DNA of 64,000 nucleotides. Origin: a virus. The position numbers were made by a program, and so were the translations under genes. The notes under the pieces are model-generated. The model was given only the letters and a program-made list of their open reading frames with translations, was not told the origin of the DNA and did no database searches. The stretch spans positions 1-64,000 of the IMG/VR virus record IMGVR_UViG_3300025009_000054; one strand, written 5' to 3'. Positions 29,246 through 37,688 of the stretch are shown in pieces; position 1 is the first letter of the stretch, and each line of letters begins with the position of its first letter.

Positions 29246-29691
29246 TACTGCACCTCCACCAATGACCCATTAACAATGATAAGAGCGCGTTCATAACGCT
29301 GTCTCAATTTTGGATCAATTTTGTAATTTCCTGGTCGATCGTTTGATAAATTATCTCTCAGGTCTTCTCTTTTAATCTTTGCGGCATTGCGATCTTCGCA
29401 ACACCTAAAGATATAGTCAAAGTACTCTTCATCTTTTCTGCGTGTAAGATGAATGAGTATTACTATATTGGCTACTGGCATTCCCCACTTTTCTAATTCT
29501 TCAAATGTTGTCTTCTCATCCTCTATAGCATCATGTAATAGTGCTACTGTTTGTAGGAACACATCATCTAGTGATAAGGCCACTCTGACTAGGTGATATA
29601 TATAAGGTTGCCCAGCCTTATCAACTTGTCCATTGTGGAGCCGTGCCGCTACGTTAAAATAGCTAGTTATTGAATCTAATTCTATCTCCAT
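29245..29691 (-). CDS. HD-domain hydrolase resembling SpoT/MESH1 alarmone hydrolases
   Basis: 148 residues, about the HD domain alone. RLHNGQVDKAGQPYIYHLVRVAL, TVALLHDAIEDEKTTFEEL and VANIVILIHLTRR follow the order H...H, HD..ED, and the 'LT' segment of RelA/SpoT HD domains, which remove pyrophosphate from (p)ppGpp with Mn2+. No synthetase part. It is directly upstream of the tRNA gene's end in genome order, with a 20-nt gap. A role in lowering the host stringent response is plausible but inferred; another HD nucleotidase activity cannot be excluded. Confidence 0.8.
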   Translation of the reverse strand: MEIELDSITSYFNVAARLHNGQVDKAGQPYIYHLVRVALSLDDVFLQTVALLHDAIEDEKTTFEELEKWGMPVANIVILIHLTRRKDEEYFDYIFRCCEDRNAAKIKREDLRDNLSNDRPGNYKIDPKLRQRYERALIIVNGSLVEVQ

Positions 29692-29711
29692 ATTACACCC
29701 CTACGATATTT

Positions 29712-29796
29712 TGGTGGGGCTAGAGGGGGTCGAACCCTCATGAGTTTCCTCGACAGATTTTAAATCTGTTGTGTATGCCAGTTCCACCATAGCCCC
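29712..29796 (-). tRNA. tRNA-Leu (anticodon UAA)
   Basis: 85 nt with the 3' CCA encoded. The 7-bp acceptor GGGGCTA/TAGCCCC, a D arm, anticodon loop TTTAAAA giving UAA, a long variable arm (CGAGGAAACTC) typical of class II tRNA-Leu, and the T loop GTTCGAC are all visible. It reads UUA/UUG leucine codons. The only tRNA I find in the window. Confidence 0.95.
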
Positions 29797-29802
29797 TCAT
29801 TT

Positions 29803-29982
29803 CTATTCAACCACGATCTGCGCATATCCTACTGTATTGCCATTTATATCCATCAGATGATCAGCGCGATATTCACACCCACTTCTAAGGTTATATGCGT
29901 AACTCTCAAGAATACGCGCAATTTCATCTTTATTGAGCATCGCATCATCTTCGAAGTTTAGATTAATCTTTAGTTTTCTCAC
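29803..29982 (-). CDS. Small hypothetical protein
   Basis: 59 residues from GTG 29982 (ACAGGAGGTAGGTA). Ends 6 nt before the tRNA. Beta-start (RKLKINLNFEDD), helical middle. No family recognised. Confidence 0.6.
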   Translation of the reverse strand: MRKLKINLNFEDDAMLNKDEIARILESYAYNLRSGCEYRADHLMDINGNTVGYAQIVVE

Positions 29983-29999
29983 TACCTACCTCCTGTTTT

Positions 30000-30041
30000 A
30001 TTTGGAGAGTACGGAGTATAACAGCTCCGTACTCTCCAAAT
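30000..30041 (-). terminator. Strong terminator hairpin
   Basis: Perfect 17-bp stem ATTTGGAGAGTACGGAG/CTCCGTACTCTCCAAAT with an 8-nt loop, 3 nt past the stop of 30045-30440, followed by TAAAAC. Confidence 0.75.
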
Positions 30042-30044
30042 AGT

Positions 30045-30440
30045 TTACTCGCTTAGTTCAGCAATCCTAGCCTGAAGCTCTTCCACCGAAGCACCCTCAA
30101 GTACTTCACGTTCCTTACGAGCTATGATGCTCTGCAGGTGCTGTATTTCATCTTTACGTGCTTTGGCTTGTAGTGCATCATCTCGCTCTTTCTTCTTGAC
30201 ATCAATGACATACTTCACAATGTCAAATTGTAGTTGAAGCACTGAGTTTGTTTTAGTATCACCATCCACGAAGTCCGGAGTCTCACTATCCTGGAGCTTT
30301 ACATATAGATCTTTTGCGATGTCGTTCAGGTTGGCTCCACCTCTATCAGAAGTAAGTGGAAGATCCCACAAATCCTCAGTACTAACAATACCCTTACTAA
30401 CATTAAACCTGAGCTTAATACGGCTTGCTTTAATAAACAC
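30045..30440 (-). CDS. Coiled-coil hypothetical protein
   Basis: 131 residues from GTG 30440 (GAGGAGGAATAGC). Residues about 25-65 resemble small phage 'DLWDLPLTS..G..L..IA' proteins found next to DUF2135-like genes. The C-terminal half is a long charged coiled coil. It follows the 678-residue gene by 11 nt and probably works with it. Confidence 0.7.
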   Translation of the reverse strand: MFIKASRIKLRFNVSKGIVSTEDLWDLPLTSDRGGANLNDIAKDLYVKLQDSETPDFVDGDTKTNSVLQLQFDIVKYVIDVKKKERDDALQAKARKDEIQHLQSIIARKEREVLEGASVEELQARIAELSE

Positions 30441-30451
30441 GCTATTCCTCC

Positions 30452-32488
30452 TCAGAACGTTATTTTGATGATTCGGGAGAAACTCCCGCTGACTTTGCAG
30501 AGTATCTTATTTCTCTGCGTAGACGAAAACCCGATGCCGCTTAATTGCTCGGCGGACTCAGGTATCGTAAGTTTAGCTCCGACCATTTCGAAGACTTTTC
30601 CATGTGGTGCTAGTGCACCACTAAGGAATTCATTAAATATTCCTCGTGGCTGGCTATCATTTTTGCAGCCATCTAACATGAAGAAGTAGTGCTTATTGCC
30701 CACTCCATCACCATCCCAGTAATTCGGGGATAGCAGCATGACATTTACTTTGTGGAACGTCTGTGTTTTAAGTCCCCAAATCTCTTTGCCTGACTGCGCT
30801 GAAGGCAGGGACTCCAGGAATACTATACCATTCGCCTTGCTATACTGGAACTTAGCGACTATCACCTTGTCATTTGTATTCATCACTTTTGGATACGCGT
30901 ACCTTGTTACACTACCTTTGAAATCGATCTCGACTTCAAATCCGAAGTCCTTCTGATTTCGCTTTGTATATTGGTGCACGTAAAGGGTGTACACTCCCTC
31001 TTTCATGCTAAATTCATTCTGGTAATAGATATTCTCTGATGGATCAGTCCTATTACCATCACAACCATTGGCATCTAGGTCTAGTATCCCACCACACGCA
31101 GATCTTTGCCTTCTATTCGAGTAGTAGATGTGATATCCATCCGGTTCAATCATGTGCAAATCTAGATCGTCTGTGTTATCCCACGATAGGCGACAGCACA
31201 AGTCGCCAGTTACATTTCCTCCAGCCTTCTTTACCCGTTCCTTAATCGAGTCAGCTAGCTGTCCACTATAGGACCAGCTAAAATTGTTAGACCACTTAAA
31301 TAACTGTCCTGCTGTTGGATCCGCTGGAGCTATCAGACTAACTAGGTTTCCAGCATGTGCATCTTCCAGCATTATCTCTATAGAGTCTACCTTTGGAAGG
31401 ATATCTTCGATAAACTTCTCTATAGTGACTTCTTGAACATTATCAAGCTTTTTCGTATTGACGGGTGCAGATGTAGCAAGGTCGTCGAATACACTACCTT
31501 CCATAATGCTTCTAGTCGTTCGATCGACAAACAGTACATTATTTACCGTTATGTCTGTGAGAGTTGCATATCGTCTATCAAGTGCAGATGTAAGCCCAAG
31601 CCCTTCAATTGTCTGTTTGGCATTTTCCACCATCTTCGGAGTGACTAAAGAAGTTGGACGCTGATAGTTTGTTGGAGCAACTTTCGCCTCAAATGAAGCT
31701 ACAGCTCTCTCAAGGTCTACACCATCCGACAAATCGACGAGTAGTGTTCCTATCACGTCGTTTCTAACCTTACATGCAAACTTATACGGACCGTCAAGCT
31801 GTGCCCATACGTAGAGATCTCTATCGGCATTATCTACACGATCATAATCAGCCTTCATATGCTGGAGTGCTTCTACGAGATTCTTCTTCTCCACGCCTCG
31901 ATACAGCGCATTCTGAGCTATTAGCTCTAGCACCGTATCGATGGAGTCATTAGTTATCTCTTCTAGGCTACGTTTTAATACATCATGTTGGGCACGAGCC
32001 TCTGACAACGCCGGACCAATATCTTTACTCGCTTTATAGAAACATCTGGTGCCACGTGCGCCACTCGGTATGTGCACGAAGAAATGTTCCCACGTCTGCA
32101 TACCAGATGTGAGCTGTGAGAAATTCTTATCTATTCCAGCTACCTTTTCGGAATGCAAAAATATATTTTCTATTGGTTTGGATTTTACTAATGCGGACAT
32201 TGCATTAGCAACGACCTGATATGTATCATCACCAAGCGCGATATCCCAGATGCTCACAAGCTTACCGTCTATAATCGCGACAGTATCACCAACAGTCCGA
32301 ATGAATTGCTTACAAGCCGTACAGTCGTACTCCGCACGTTCCTTGTATATAGGATTCGTACCTTCAGGAAAACTACTTAGGTACGTATCCCATAGGACAT
32401 CCTTATCTACATCAGTTCTTAACATGTTGTACTGCGCCATAAGACTAAACTGTTTTGCTATAGCATCTTTGAAAATCTTGAATTGCAT
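30452..32488 (-). CDS. Large conserved phage-type protein with DUF2135-like domain
   Basis: 678 residues, ATG after AAAGGTAATCAC. The first 350 residues are alpha/beta, with a CTAC pair near residue 55. Around residues 430-560 LSWDNTDDLDLHMIEPDGYHIYYSNR...GGILDLDANG...ENIYY and VYTLYVHQY match the beta-sandwich DUF2135/YfaP pattern, where D-x-D-L-H-V sites suggest metal or ligand binding. The role in phages is unknown. Confidence 0.7.
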   Translation of the reverse strand: MQFKIFKDAIAKQFSLMAQYNMLRTDVDKDVLWDTYLSSFPEGTNPIYKERAEYDCTACKQFIRTVGDTVAIIDGKLVSIWDIALGDDTYQVVANAMSALVKSKPIENIFLHSEKVAGIDKNFSQLTSGMQTWEHFFVHIPSGARGTRCFYKASKDIGPALSEARAQHDVLKRSLEEITNDSIDTVLELIAQNALYRGVEKKNLVEALQHMKADYDRVDNADRDLYVWAQLDGPYKFACKVRNDVIGTLLVDLSDGVDLERAVASFEAKVAPTNYQRPTSLVTPKMVENAKQTIEGLGLTSALDRRYATLTDITVNNVLFVDRTTRSIMEGSVFDDLATSAPVNTKKLDNVQEVTIEKFIEDILPKVDSIEIMLEDAHAGNLVSLIAPADPTAGQLFKWSNNFSWSYSGQLADSIKERVKKAGGNVTGDLCCRLSWDNTDDLDLHMIEPDGYHIYYSNRRQRSACGGILDLDANGCDGNRTDPSENIYYQNEFSMKEGVYTLYVHQYTKRNQKDFGFEVEIDFKGSVTRYAYPKVMNTNDKVIVAKFQYSKANGIVFLESLPSAQSGKEIWGLKTQTFHKVNVMLLSPNYWDGDGVGNKHYFFMLDGCKNDSQPRGIFNEFLSGALAPHGKVFEMVGAKLTIPESAEQLSGIGFSSTQRNKILCKVSGSFSRIIKITF

Positions 32489-32530
32489 GTGATTACCTTT
32501 CTTAATATTATTTACGTTTTACTAAATATT

Positions 32531-32833
32531 CTATTTCCCGCCAATCTTTATAACCGCGTTGCATGCTGTACAATCCCAATCGCTACTACGTGGGTACTGC
32601 AGCATCGGCTTACCACATATAGAGCATCGAATAGCAGACACCACAACATATTCTACTACGCGTTGTGCGAATTGCACAGTAATCTTCTCCATGTCTGGAG
32701 TCTTTTCTACGATTTGATGGTGAAGAGGTAGTCGTATCTTAAACTCTTCATCGCTGAATAATTCAGTATTTACAATTCTACCATCAACGCCCTTATGCCG
32801 TACACTAAACATTCTATTTGAAATTTCCATCAT
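32531..32833 (-). CDS. Zinc-ribbon hypothetical protein
   Basis: 100 residues. ATG 32833 overlaps the upstream TGA. A C-terminal CSICGKPM...CTACN zinc ribbon follows a helical N-terminus. Function unknown. Confidence 0.65.
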   Translation of the reverse strand: MMEISNRMFSVRHKGVDGRIVNTELFSDEEFKIRLPLHHQIVEKTPDMEKITVQFAQRVVEYVVVSAIRCSICGKPMLQYPRSSDWDCTACNAVIKIGGK

Positions 32834-32991
32834 TCATCACCATATTCACTAGTAATGTTTATAGCTACAGCAATTAACTCTTGTCTTGCTTTATTCTCAC
32901 TATCTGATAGATCTTCATCATCCAGGTGCCTGACGCAATCCTTCAGGTCGTTCAATGTGTTCTCGAATCTGCAGTAGCCCATGTTCCCCAT
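32830..32991 (-). CDS. Small conserved phage protein (MGYCRFENT type)
   Basis: 53 residues. The N-terminus MGYCRFENTLNDLKDC, followed by a DDEDLSDSENKAR segment, is the signature of a small protein found in many unrelated phages, function unknown. ATG 32991 or the in-frame ATG 32982 may start it. It overlaps the upstream gene's end in another frame. Confidence 0.7.
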   Translation of the reverse strand: MGNMGYCRFENTLNDLKDCVRHLDDEDLSDSENKARQELIAVAINITSEYGDE

Positions 32992-33178
32992 AGCCTTTTC
33001 TCCCTTCCAGTAATTGTTCTAAAGTCCATGTACCAGGTATTCGATCAGCCCGTATATCGCCACAATCTCTACACTTCTTTAATATTATTGTATACCTCTC
33101 TATCGGCTGATCTAAAATATTTTTCCTTATTTCTTGCTGTGAATCGATGATCTTCCAACTATGTTTATGTAACCACAT
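32918..33178 (-). CDS. Small zinc-knuckle hypothetical protein
   Basis: 86 residues from ATG 33178, which overlaps the upstream gene by 14 nt; the ribosome site is weak and ATG 33196 is an alternative. It includes KCRDCGDIRADRIPGTW, a motif of small phage and host zinc proteins. Its last 74 nt overlap the MGYCRFENT-type gene. Confidence 0.55.
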   Translation of the reverse strand: MWLHKHSWKIIDSQQEIRKNILDQPIERYTIILKKCRDCGDIRADRIPGTWTLEQLLEGRKGYGEHGLLQIREHIERPEGLRQAPG

Positions 33179-33731
33179 TAGTAATCTCATTCCCATCTTT
33201 ATCAAGCTCTATATCGATACCAATGCCAAATCGATTCTCAATTATTCTTGGATCCGAAATGCCATTTTGTTTATCGTACCAGGTATTGAATGCCAGATCG
33301 TCTGGTGCTAATACCCATTTAATGAGGTGATCTGTTTCATCTGTATCACCATTGAATCCATCACCAGTCACCTCATAGCAGACTGGCAATTCTTGACCTT
33401 TCGGTAGTTCCTGATTAATACTCATTACCTGTGGCACTATAGTCTCGATATAACCTGCCGCATCCTCAGTCATATTTGATATGCGATATCCGCCATCCGG
33501 CATGAAGTATGCGACTGTATCTCTTCTACTAAATTCCTTTATACTAGCGGCTAGACTACTCAACATTAGCGCGATGCTGTTAACTTCATCACGGAAACCT
33601 CTAATTTCAGCCTCAGCCATTATCTGGTGTCTCTCCTCGGACGTGGGTATAGGTTTGAGATTTCTAGAGAAGCACTCTTTACAGATCGTATCTACGCTAG
33701 AATTTGGGCATCCGCACTTGAGACATTCCAT
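33165..33731 (-). CDS. Zinc-ribbon hypothetical protein
   Basis: 188 residues from ATG 33731. N-terminal CLKCGCPN...CKECF zinc ribbon, then a helical region and an acidic C-terminal part. Function unknown. Confidence 0.65.
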   Translation of the reverse strand: MECLKCGCPNSSVDTICKECFSRNLKPIPTSEERHQIMAEAEIRGFRDEVNSIALMLSSLAASIKEFSRRDTVAYFMPDGGYRISNMTEDAAGYIETIVPQVMSINQELPKGQELPVCYEVTGDGFNGDTDETDHLIKWVLAPDDLAFNTWYDKQNGISDPRIIENRFGIGIDIELDKDGNEITNVVT

Positions 33732-33742
33732 TAATCTATCCA

Positions 33743-33982
33743 CTAGTAGCCATCCTCCCATCTTTCCCCAGCATATGTGGGGTCAAAGTCTGAGGGAGCA
33801 TTCACCGGATATTTGGTACGCTGTTCCTCATCAAACTTACATCGCTCTTTCCAGTGGTTCTCACAGTACGGGTAGCTTCTATAGCCACTGACCGATGTTG
33901 CACTTTCTACCATTTGATACGTTACAGGACCACTACAATTTCCTCTGTGGTCTTCTCTACATACAAGTGCCTCTTCTCCCAC
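33743..33982 (-). CDS. Small Cys/His-containing hypothetical protein
   Basis: 79 residues from GTG 33982 (GGAGGAATAA site, overlapping the upstream stop). VCREDHRGNC...YPYCENH resembles a small treble-clef zinc site. Function unknown. Confidence 0.6.
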   Translation of the reverse strand: MGEEALVCREDHRGNCSGPVTYQMVESATSVSGYRSYPYCENHWKERCKFDEEQRTKYPVNAPSDFDPTYAGERWEDGY

Positions 33983-34258
33983 TTATTCCTCCATATCTGG
34001 TAAGTCTACCACCATGTTAGCCATAGCATGACCACAATCAGAAAGAAATTTAATCTTACCATCAGTAATATATGAATGGCAATGTACGTCTTGTGGTGTA
34101 TTTGCATTGACATTTATTGATGGCTGAAATGTTGGTTTTTCATAGTCACCATTGAACGTCCATCTATCATCAACCATATGCCATGTGTTACATGCTGGAC
34201 ATTGGATGGCATAGCCAACATGTTTGCCATCCTCTATCATATTTAATACTTTAGACAT
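33983..34258 (-). CDS. DUF6527-family protein
   Basis: 91 residues. The family layout is clear: CPACNTWH..DDRWTFNGDYEKPTFQPSINV......CHSYITDGKIKFLSDCGHAMANMVVDLPDME. These small proteins are common in tailed phages, probably bind zinc through the Cys/His residues, and have no assigned function. Start after TTAGGAGGCC. Confidence 0.85.
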   Translation of the reverse strand: MSKVLNMIEDGKHVGYAIQCPACNTWHMVDDRWTFNGDYEKPTFQPSINVNANTPQDVHCHSYITDGKIKFLSDCGHAMANMVVDLPDMEE

Positions 34259-34266
34259 CTGGCCTC

Positions 34267-34476
34267 CTAATTATCAGATTTTGTACGCTCAAGACCCCAG
34301 AAGTATCTACCCCAGTGTCTATCTAGGGTCTGCGTTAATACCTCGTCTGGTACAGAACATTCTTCAAAGCATTTGTTTGCGGTGTTGTAGGAGTCCGTGA
34401 CTACCGATACTCCTAGTGATTCTAGGTGCGGTCCATCAATATCGGGGTCTTGTGAGTAGATCCAGCCTTTGAACAT
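34267..34476 (-). CDS. Small hypothetical protein
   Basis: 69 residues, ATG after TAGGAGGCGCG. No recognised motif. Confidence 0.6.
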   Translation of the reverse strand: MFKGWIYSQDPDIDGPHLESLGVSVVTDSYNTANKCFEECSVPDEVLTQTLDRHWGRYFWGLERTKSDN

Positions 34477-34484
34477 CGCGCCTC

Positions 34485-35009
34485 CTATGTCGTTTTATTT
34501 ATCTCCGCTGCTATGGCACCCAATCTTTTCTCTACGCCTATGTTGATACGTCTCTGCACCGATAGCTCAATGGCAGCATTAATCATATTATCAAGATCTA
34601 GGCTATCAATCTTCTCTTCGATACGCTTATTGAGTTCGGTGTATTTAGCGGATACTGTCGCATTAAGTTTATCTGGCGAAAACTCAGCATATATATCCTG
34701 CATTTCTGATTTTAGACACTCATTGAACATCTTGATAGCTTCGGCCTTTAGCGTTCTATTCCACGAGTTAGATCTACTTTTTTCGTAGTACAGGCTATCT
34801 ACGTACATCTTAGCTGCATCTGCGGCATTCTGTACCATCTTCGTATTTGCGACACCCTTTAGATATCTTGATGCGAACGATTGTACGATATTGTCTCTGA
34901 GTTCTACTTCCGCCTGTGAATCACCGCCAATGAGATCTACTAAATCCTGGTATCCAAGTTGAATGATAATTTTGGTGCGTCCACGTGGATCTCTTTCATT
35001 TTCTTCCAT
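34485..35009 (-). CDS. Helical hypothetical protein
   Basis: 174 residues from ATG 35009 (CGGAGGGTAAATTA). Almost entirely helical and charged. Overlaps the lipoprotein gene's end by an earlier frame only. Function unknown. Confidence 0.65.
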   Translation of the reverse strand: MEENERDPRGRTKIIIQLGYQDLVDLIGGDSQAEVELRDNIVQSFASRYLKGVANTKMVQNAADAAKMYVDSLYYEKSRSNSWNRTLKAEAIKMFNECLKSEMQDIYAEFSPDKLNATVSAKYTELNKRIEEKIDSLDLDNMINAAIELSVQRRINIGVEKRLGAIAAEINKTT

Positions 35010-35025
35010 TAATTTACCCTCCGCG

Positions 35026-35265
35026 CTATATATATATGGTTCCTGAGATGTCACCGCTTTTATCGTACTTATCGAATATGCGGGTTTTACCGTTCTGTAT
35101 TATCGTTATGGTCTGAGTTCCTTTATCACCATCCGTAAATTCTTTCATTACAATCACTGTCTTTCCATCAGACCCAACGCACTTAGTTTCACGACTGTAA
35201 TCATCACAGCCACCTATAGCAATTAGTGTAAGTATGACAACTATGACAACTATGACACGCTTCAT
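35026..35265 (-). CDS. Small phage lipoprotein
   Basis: 79 residues. MKRVIVVIVVILTLIAIGGC is a signal peptide ending in a lipobox-like IGGC with the lipidated Cys at 20. A beta-rich mature part of about 60 residues follows. Phage-made lipoproteins often block superinfection or act in lysis as outer spanins, but neither is shown here. ATG after GAAGGAACC. Confidence 0.75.
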   Translation of the reverse strand: MKRVIVVIVVILTLIAIGGCDDYSRETKCVGSDGKTVIVMKEFTDGDKGTQTITIIQNGKTRIFDKYDKSGDISGTIYI

Positions 35266-35510
35266 GGTTCCTTCTCCAATCCGGCGACAAATTCCTTCAT
35301 AGCCTTCCTAGTATGTGGAATGCCGATCCTCTTACATGTTCTCCTAATAGCTACACTGTATAAATTCGCCGTTCCAGCTATCATAGCATCTACCATTTTC
35401 GCCGCTACTATCGGCATATTTTCTACTGGCCACGCATATTTATCAGGCAGTTCTATTACTACACGTTTCAGCTCTTCCTGGTATATCTGCAGAAATTCCT
35501 GCTTTGTCAT
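35262..35510 (-). CDS. Small hypothetical protein
   Basis: 82 residues, ATG after AGAGGTGGCTAA; the 18 nt around this start are repeated at the start of 35532-35684. Its end overlaps the lipoprotein start (ATGA). Helical with a basic C-terminus (RRTCKRIGIPHTRKAM). Confidence 0.65.
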   Translation of the reverse strand: MTKQEFLQIYQEELKRVVIELPDKYAWPVENMPIVAAKMVDAMIAGTANLYSVAIRRTCKRIGIPHTRKAMKEFVAGLEKEP

Positions 35511-35531
35511 TTAGCCACCTCTACAATCTAG

Positions 35532-35684
35532 CTATGGCATATTCCTATACCAATTAGTACCGTAAGCCCTCTTATTGACTTCATATTTTAAAATGCCAAT
35601 CAGTACCAATACTGCAACGCAAACGATGATATGGGTAGTTAGATAGTCGCCCATATCAATGATTTTATTTACAATTATACTCAT
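35532..35684 (-). CDS. Small single-span membrane protein
   Basis: 50 residues, MSIIVNKIIDMGDYLTTHIIVCVAVLVLIGILKYEVNKRAYG..., with one membrane helix and a basic flank. Start overlaps the upstream TGA (ATGA). Confidence 0.6.
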   Translation of the reverse strand: MSIIVNKIIDMGDYLTTHIIVCVAVLVLIGILKYEVNKRAYGTNWYRNMP

Positions 35685-35914
35685 TTAGCCACCTCTACGT
35701 ACAAACCATCAGGCCATGACAGGAATTCACGATTTCTATCTTTATTCCTGAGAACCCTCATGTTGATATTGACCACTTCAAATGGACCGTAATAGTACGG
35801 TTTTAGGTGGTCATTTTTATCACGTCTTTTACCAAGCTCATAAACTTGATCACCCTCACTTAATTCGCACCAAATCTTCGTTTCCATAGTACCAAGTTCT
35901 TCTGGCCAGGGCAT
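35681..35914 (-). CDS. Small hypothetical protein, SH3-like
   Basis: 77 residues from ATG 35914, seven nt from AAGGAG. The sequence (EGDQVYELGKRRDKNDHLKPYYYGPFEVVNINMRVLRN) resembles a small SH3/chromo-like barrel. Function unknown. Confidence 0.6.
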   Translation of the reverse strand: MPWPEELGTMETKIWCELSEGDQVYELGKRRDKNDHLKPYYYGPFEVVNINMRVLRNKDRNREFLSWPDGLYVEVAK

Positions 35915-35925
35915 TGTCATTCTCC

Positions 35926-36858
35926 TTACGCACGTAATACGCCAAATCCATGGCAATGTGGGCAATCTTCTAGTGGTTCGTTAATATCCACCATGAGATC
36001 GTGTAGGTATGACTCAATCTTTTGCTCTAGATCTCTGTAGTTATCACCTTGGAATATCGGGCACGCTGGATAGCCCTTGTATAGACCATCTCTATTTCTA
36101 ATCGGGGCCATTCTGCACACTTCTATATCTCGATGTGTACGATACTGCGTTTGTTTTCTAGACTTTTTGCCAACTATGACTTCCGTTGTGTATGGTTCGG
36201 GTGAATCCAATCTTATATTCTTGGTCACCGTGAGACAGAAATCATAGTCATTCATCCTGGCGTGATGGCCATCGATATTTTCCCTGATATGATGCCTAAT
36301 GATGGCGTATGACTCCTCTGATGTAAGTTTACATGGCCTAGTCGCCAGCAATATATCTGGGAACAAGACTCGATCAATCACTTGATGAATAGCCGTATTA
36401 TCAGTTATTGTCTTTTTGATATTGCGTTCACCGTAGTCGTTATTTTTTGTAATGCTAAACGAGTATCCACGCAGGTCATCTACACTATCAACTTCCGCTA
36501 TTACAGAGATTGATAGCTGTTCATTGACATACTGTTCGGGAACCACGTCATATACCCTATAATACAAAGCAGATACATTATCATCTGGTGAATCTGATTC
36601 CATTGGTAGTATGTCTGTTGGAACGTAACCTTCTCTAAGACGCCATCCATGGTAATCTCTACTCTCTGGAATAACCAACTGACACGTTTCTGGCATCCCA
36701 TCAAGCGCAAACCACAGTTTATGGAATGTTGGCTGTGGTTTCTTACCATCAAACAAAAATGATGATATTACCGACTTATTGCTAACATAGGTTGCGGTAA
36801 CTTCTGATGTAGACGCGACGAGAACACTGGTTCCCATCTTGATACCAAGTAATTCCAT
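35926..36858 (-). CDS. Unrecognised 310-residue protein
   Basis: ATG after GAGGGGCATGG. Alpha/beta throughout; a CPHCHGFG motif ends the protein and is probably a zinc knuckle of the DnaJ-like CxxCxGxG type. No enzyme motif visible. Confidence 0.65.
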   Translation of the reverse strand: MELLGIKMGTSVLVASTSEVTATYVSNKSVISSFLFDGKKPQPTFHKLWFALDGMPETCQLVIPESRDYHGWRLREGYVPTDILPMESDSPDDNVSALYYRVYDVVPEQYVNEQLSISVIAEVDSVDDLRGYSFSITKNNDYGERNIKKTITDNTAIHQVIDRVLFPDILLATRPCKLTSEESYAIIRHHIRENIDGHHARMNDYDFCLTVTKNIRLDSPEPYTTEVIVGKKSRKQTQYRTHRDIEVCRMAPIRNRDGLYKGYPACPIFQGDNYRDLEQKIESYLHDLMVDINEPLEDCPHCHGFGVLRA

Positions 36859-36870
36859 TCCATGCCCCTC

Positions 36871-37329
36871 TTAGATTCTTCTATGCTTATTTCCAAACTC
36901 AAACCACTGTACTACTGGCTCATCTGGCTGCTCGTCTAATCCCCGTTTCGCAAGCTTATCTGCCATTTCATTTAACAGATTGCCAGAATGTCCCGCAGTC
37001 CATTTAAAATGTGGGTATACATTAAGCTTTTTAAACTCCTTGACATAGCCCTTAGCGCATACCTTGTTCGCTTTCCATTTTCCACTAGCCCAATGCGCAA
37101 CTCCGTTGTAGTCGTGCAAAATTGTGATATTATCACCGGTCACCATTTTAAGTGCTTCTATAACGGCAGTACACTCAGCCGCTACATTCGCGGATTCTGC
37201 CCATGACTGCCTGGTAAGTTTACACCCATAGCACGTGCCGATAATACTGCCATCATCACGTGCTACTACGAATGACCAACCGAACTTACCTTTATAGCTG
37301 CTACCATCAGTCGCTACTGTTATTCCCAT
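36871..37329 (-). CDS. rnhA: Ribonuclease HI
   Basis: 152 residues from ATG 37329. The four-acid active site is visible in order: TDGS (Asp), AAECTAVIEAL (Glu), HDYNGV (Asp), and TAGHSGNLLNEMADKLAKRG (His then Asp). The enzyme cuts RNA in RNA-DNA hybrids, consistent with primer removal. The usual length of a prokaryotic RNase HI. Confidence 0.9.
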   Translation of the reverse strand: MGITVATDGSSYKGKFGWSFVVARDDGSIIGTCYGCKLTRQSWAESANVAAECTAVIEALKMVTGDNITILHDYNGVAHWASGKWKANKVCAKGYVKEFKKLNVYPHFKWTAGHSGNLLNEMADKLAKRGLDEQPDEPVVQWFEFGNKHRRI

Positions 37330-37495
37330 CAATATCCTCGTCGCTCTTTACATTAATATGTAAACGCGAAGCGTACATGGTATTCCAGCAAACTTCCAAT
37401 TGAAGTAGACTCTTTAGTATTTTCTCCTTAATCATTTCATCCTGGCCGTCGATCTTGTTATCGATAGTCATTTCAACATGGATTACTTGTTTCAC
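37307..37495 (-). CDS. Small hypothetical protein
   Basis: 62 residues from GTG 37495, eight nt from GGAGG. Overlaps RNase H by 23 nt. No motif. Confidence 0.55.
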   Translation of the reverse strand: MKQVIHVEMTIDNKIDGQDEMIKEKILKSLLQLEVCWNTMYASRLHINVKSDEDIDGNNSSD

Positions 37496-37688
37496 GAGTT
37501 TCACCTCCAGCATTCATTAGTCCGCGTATCTTGTCCCACGCTTCTACTATGTCACCGCGATCTTCGGAATCTGGTGGCATTACCATAAGTATAGACCCAA
37601 TAGCGCGGAGCGCGGTCGCCAACGTCTTTCCATCTATGGTGTAGTCAACTGCACTCTGGTCTAGGGGTGATTCACATATATTCGTCAA
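37473..37688 (-). CDS. Small hypothetical protein
   Basis: 71 residues from TTG 37688, which overlaps the upstream TGA (TTGA) and follows AAGGATATAG. Helical. Function unknown. Confidence 0.55.
   Translation of the reverse strand: MTNICESPLDQSAVDYTIDGKTLATALRAIGSILMVMPPDSEDRGDIVEAWDKIRGLMNAGGETRETSNPC

Noticed and set aside
36797-36813. ATGTAGACG inside the gene at 35926
   Set aside because: First base differs, no upstream box, intragenic.
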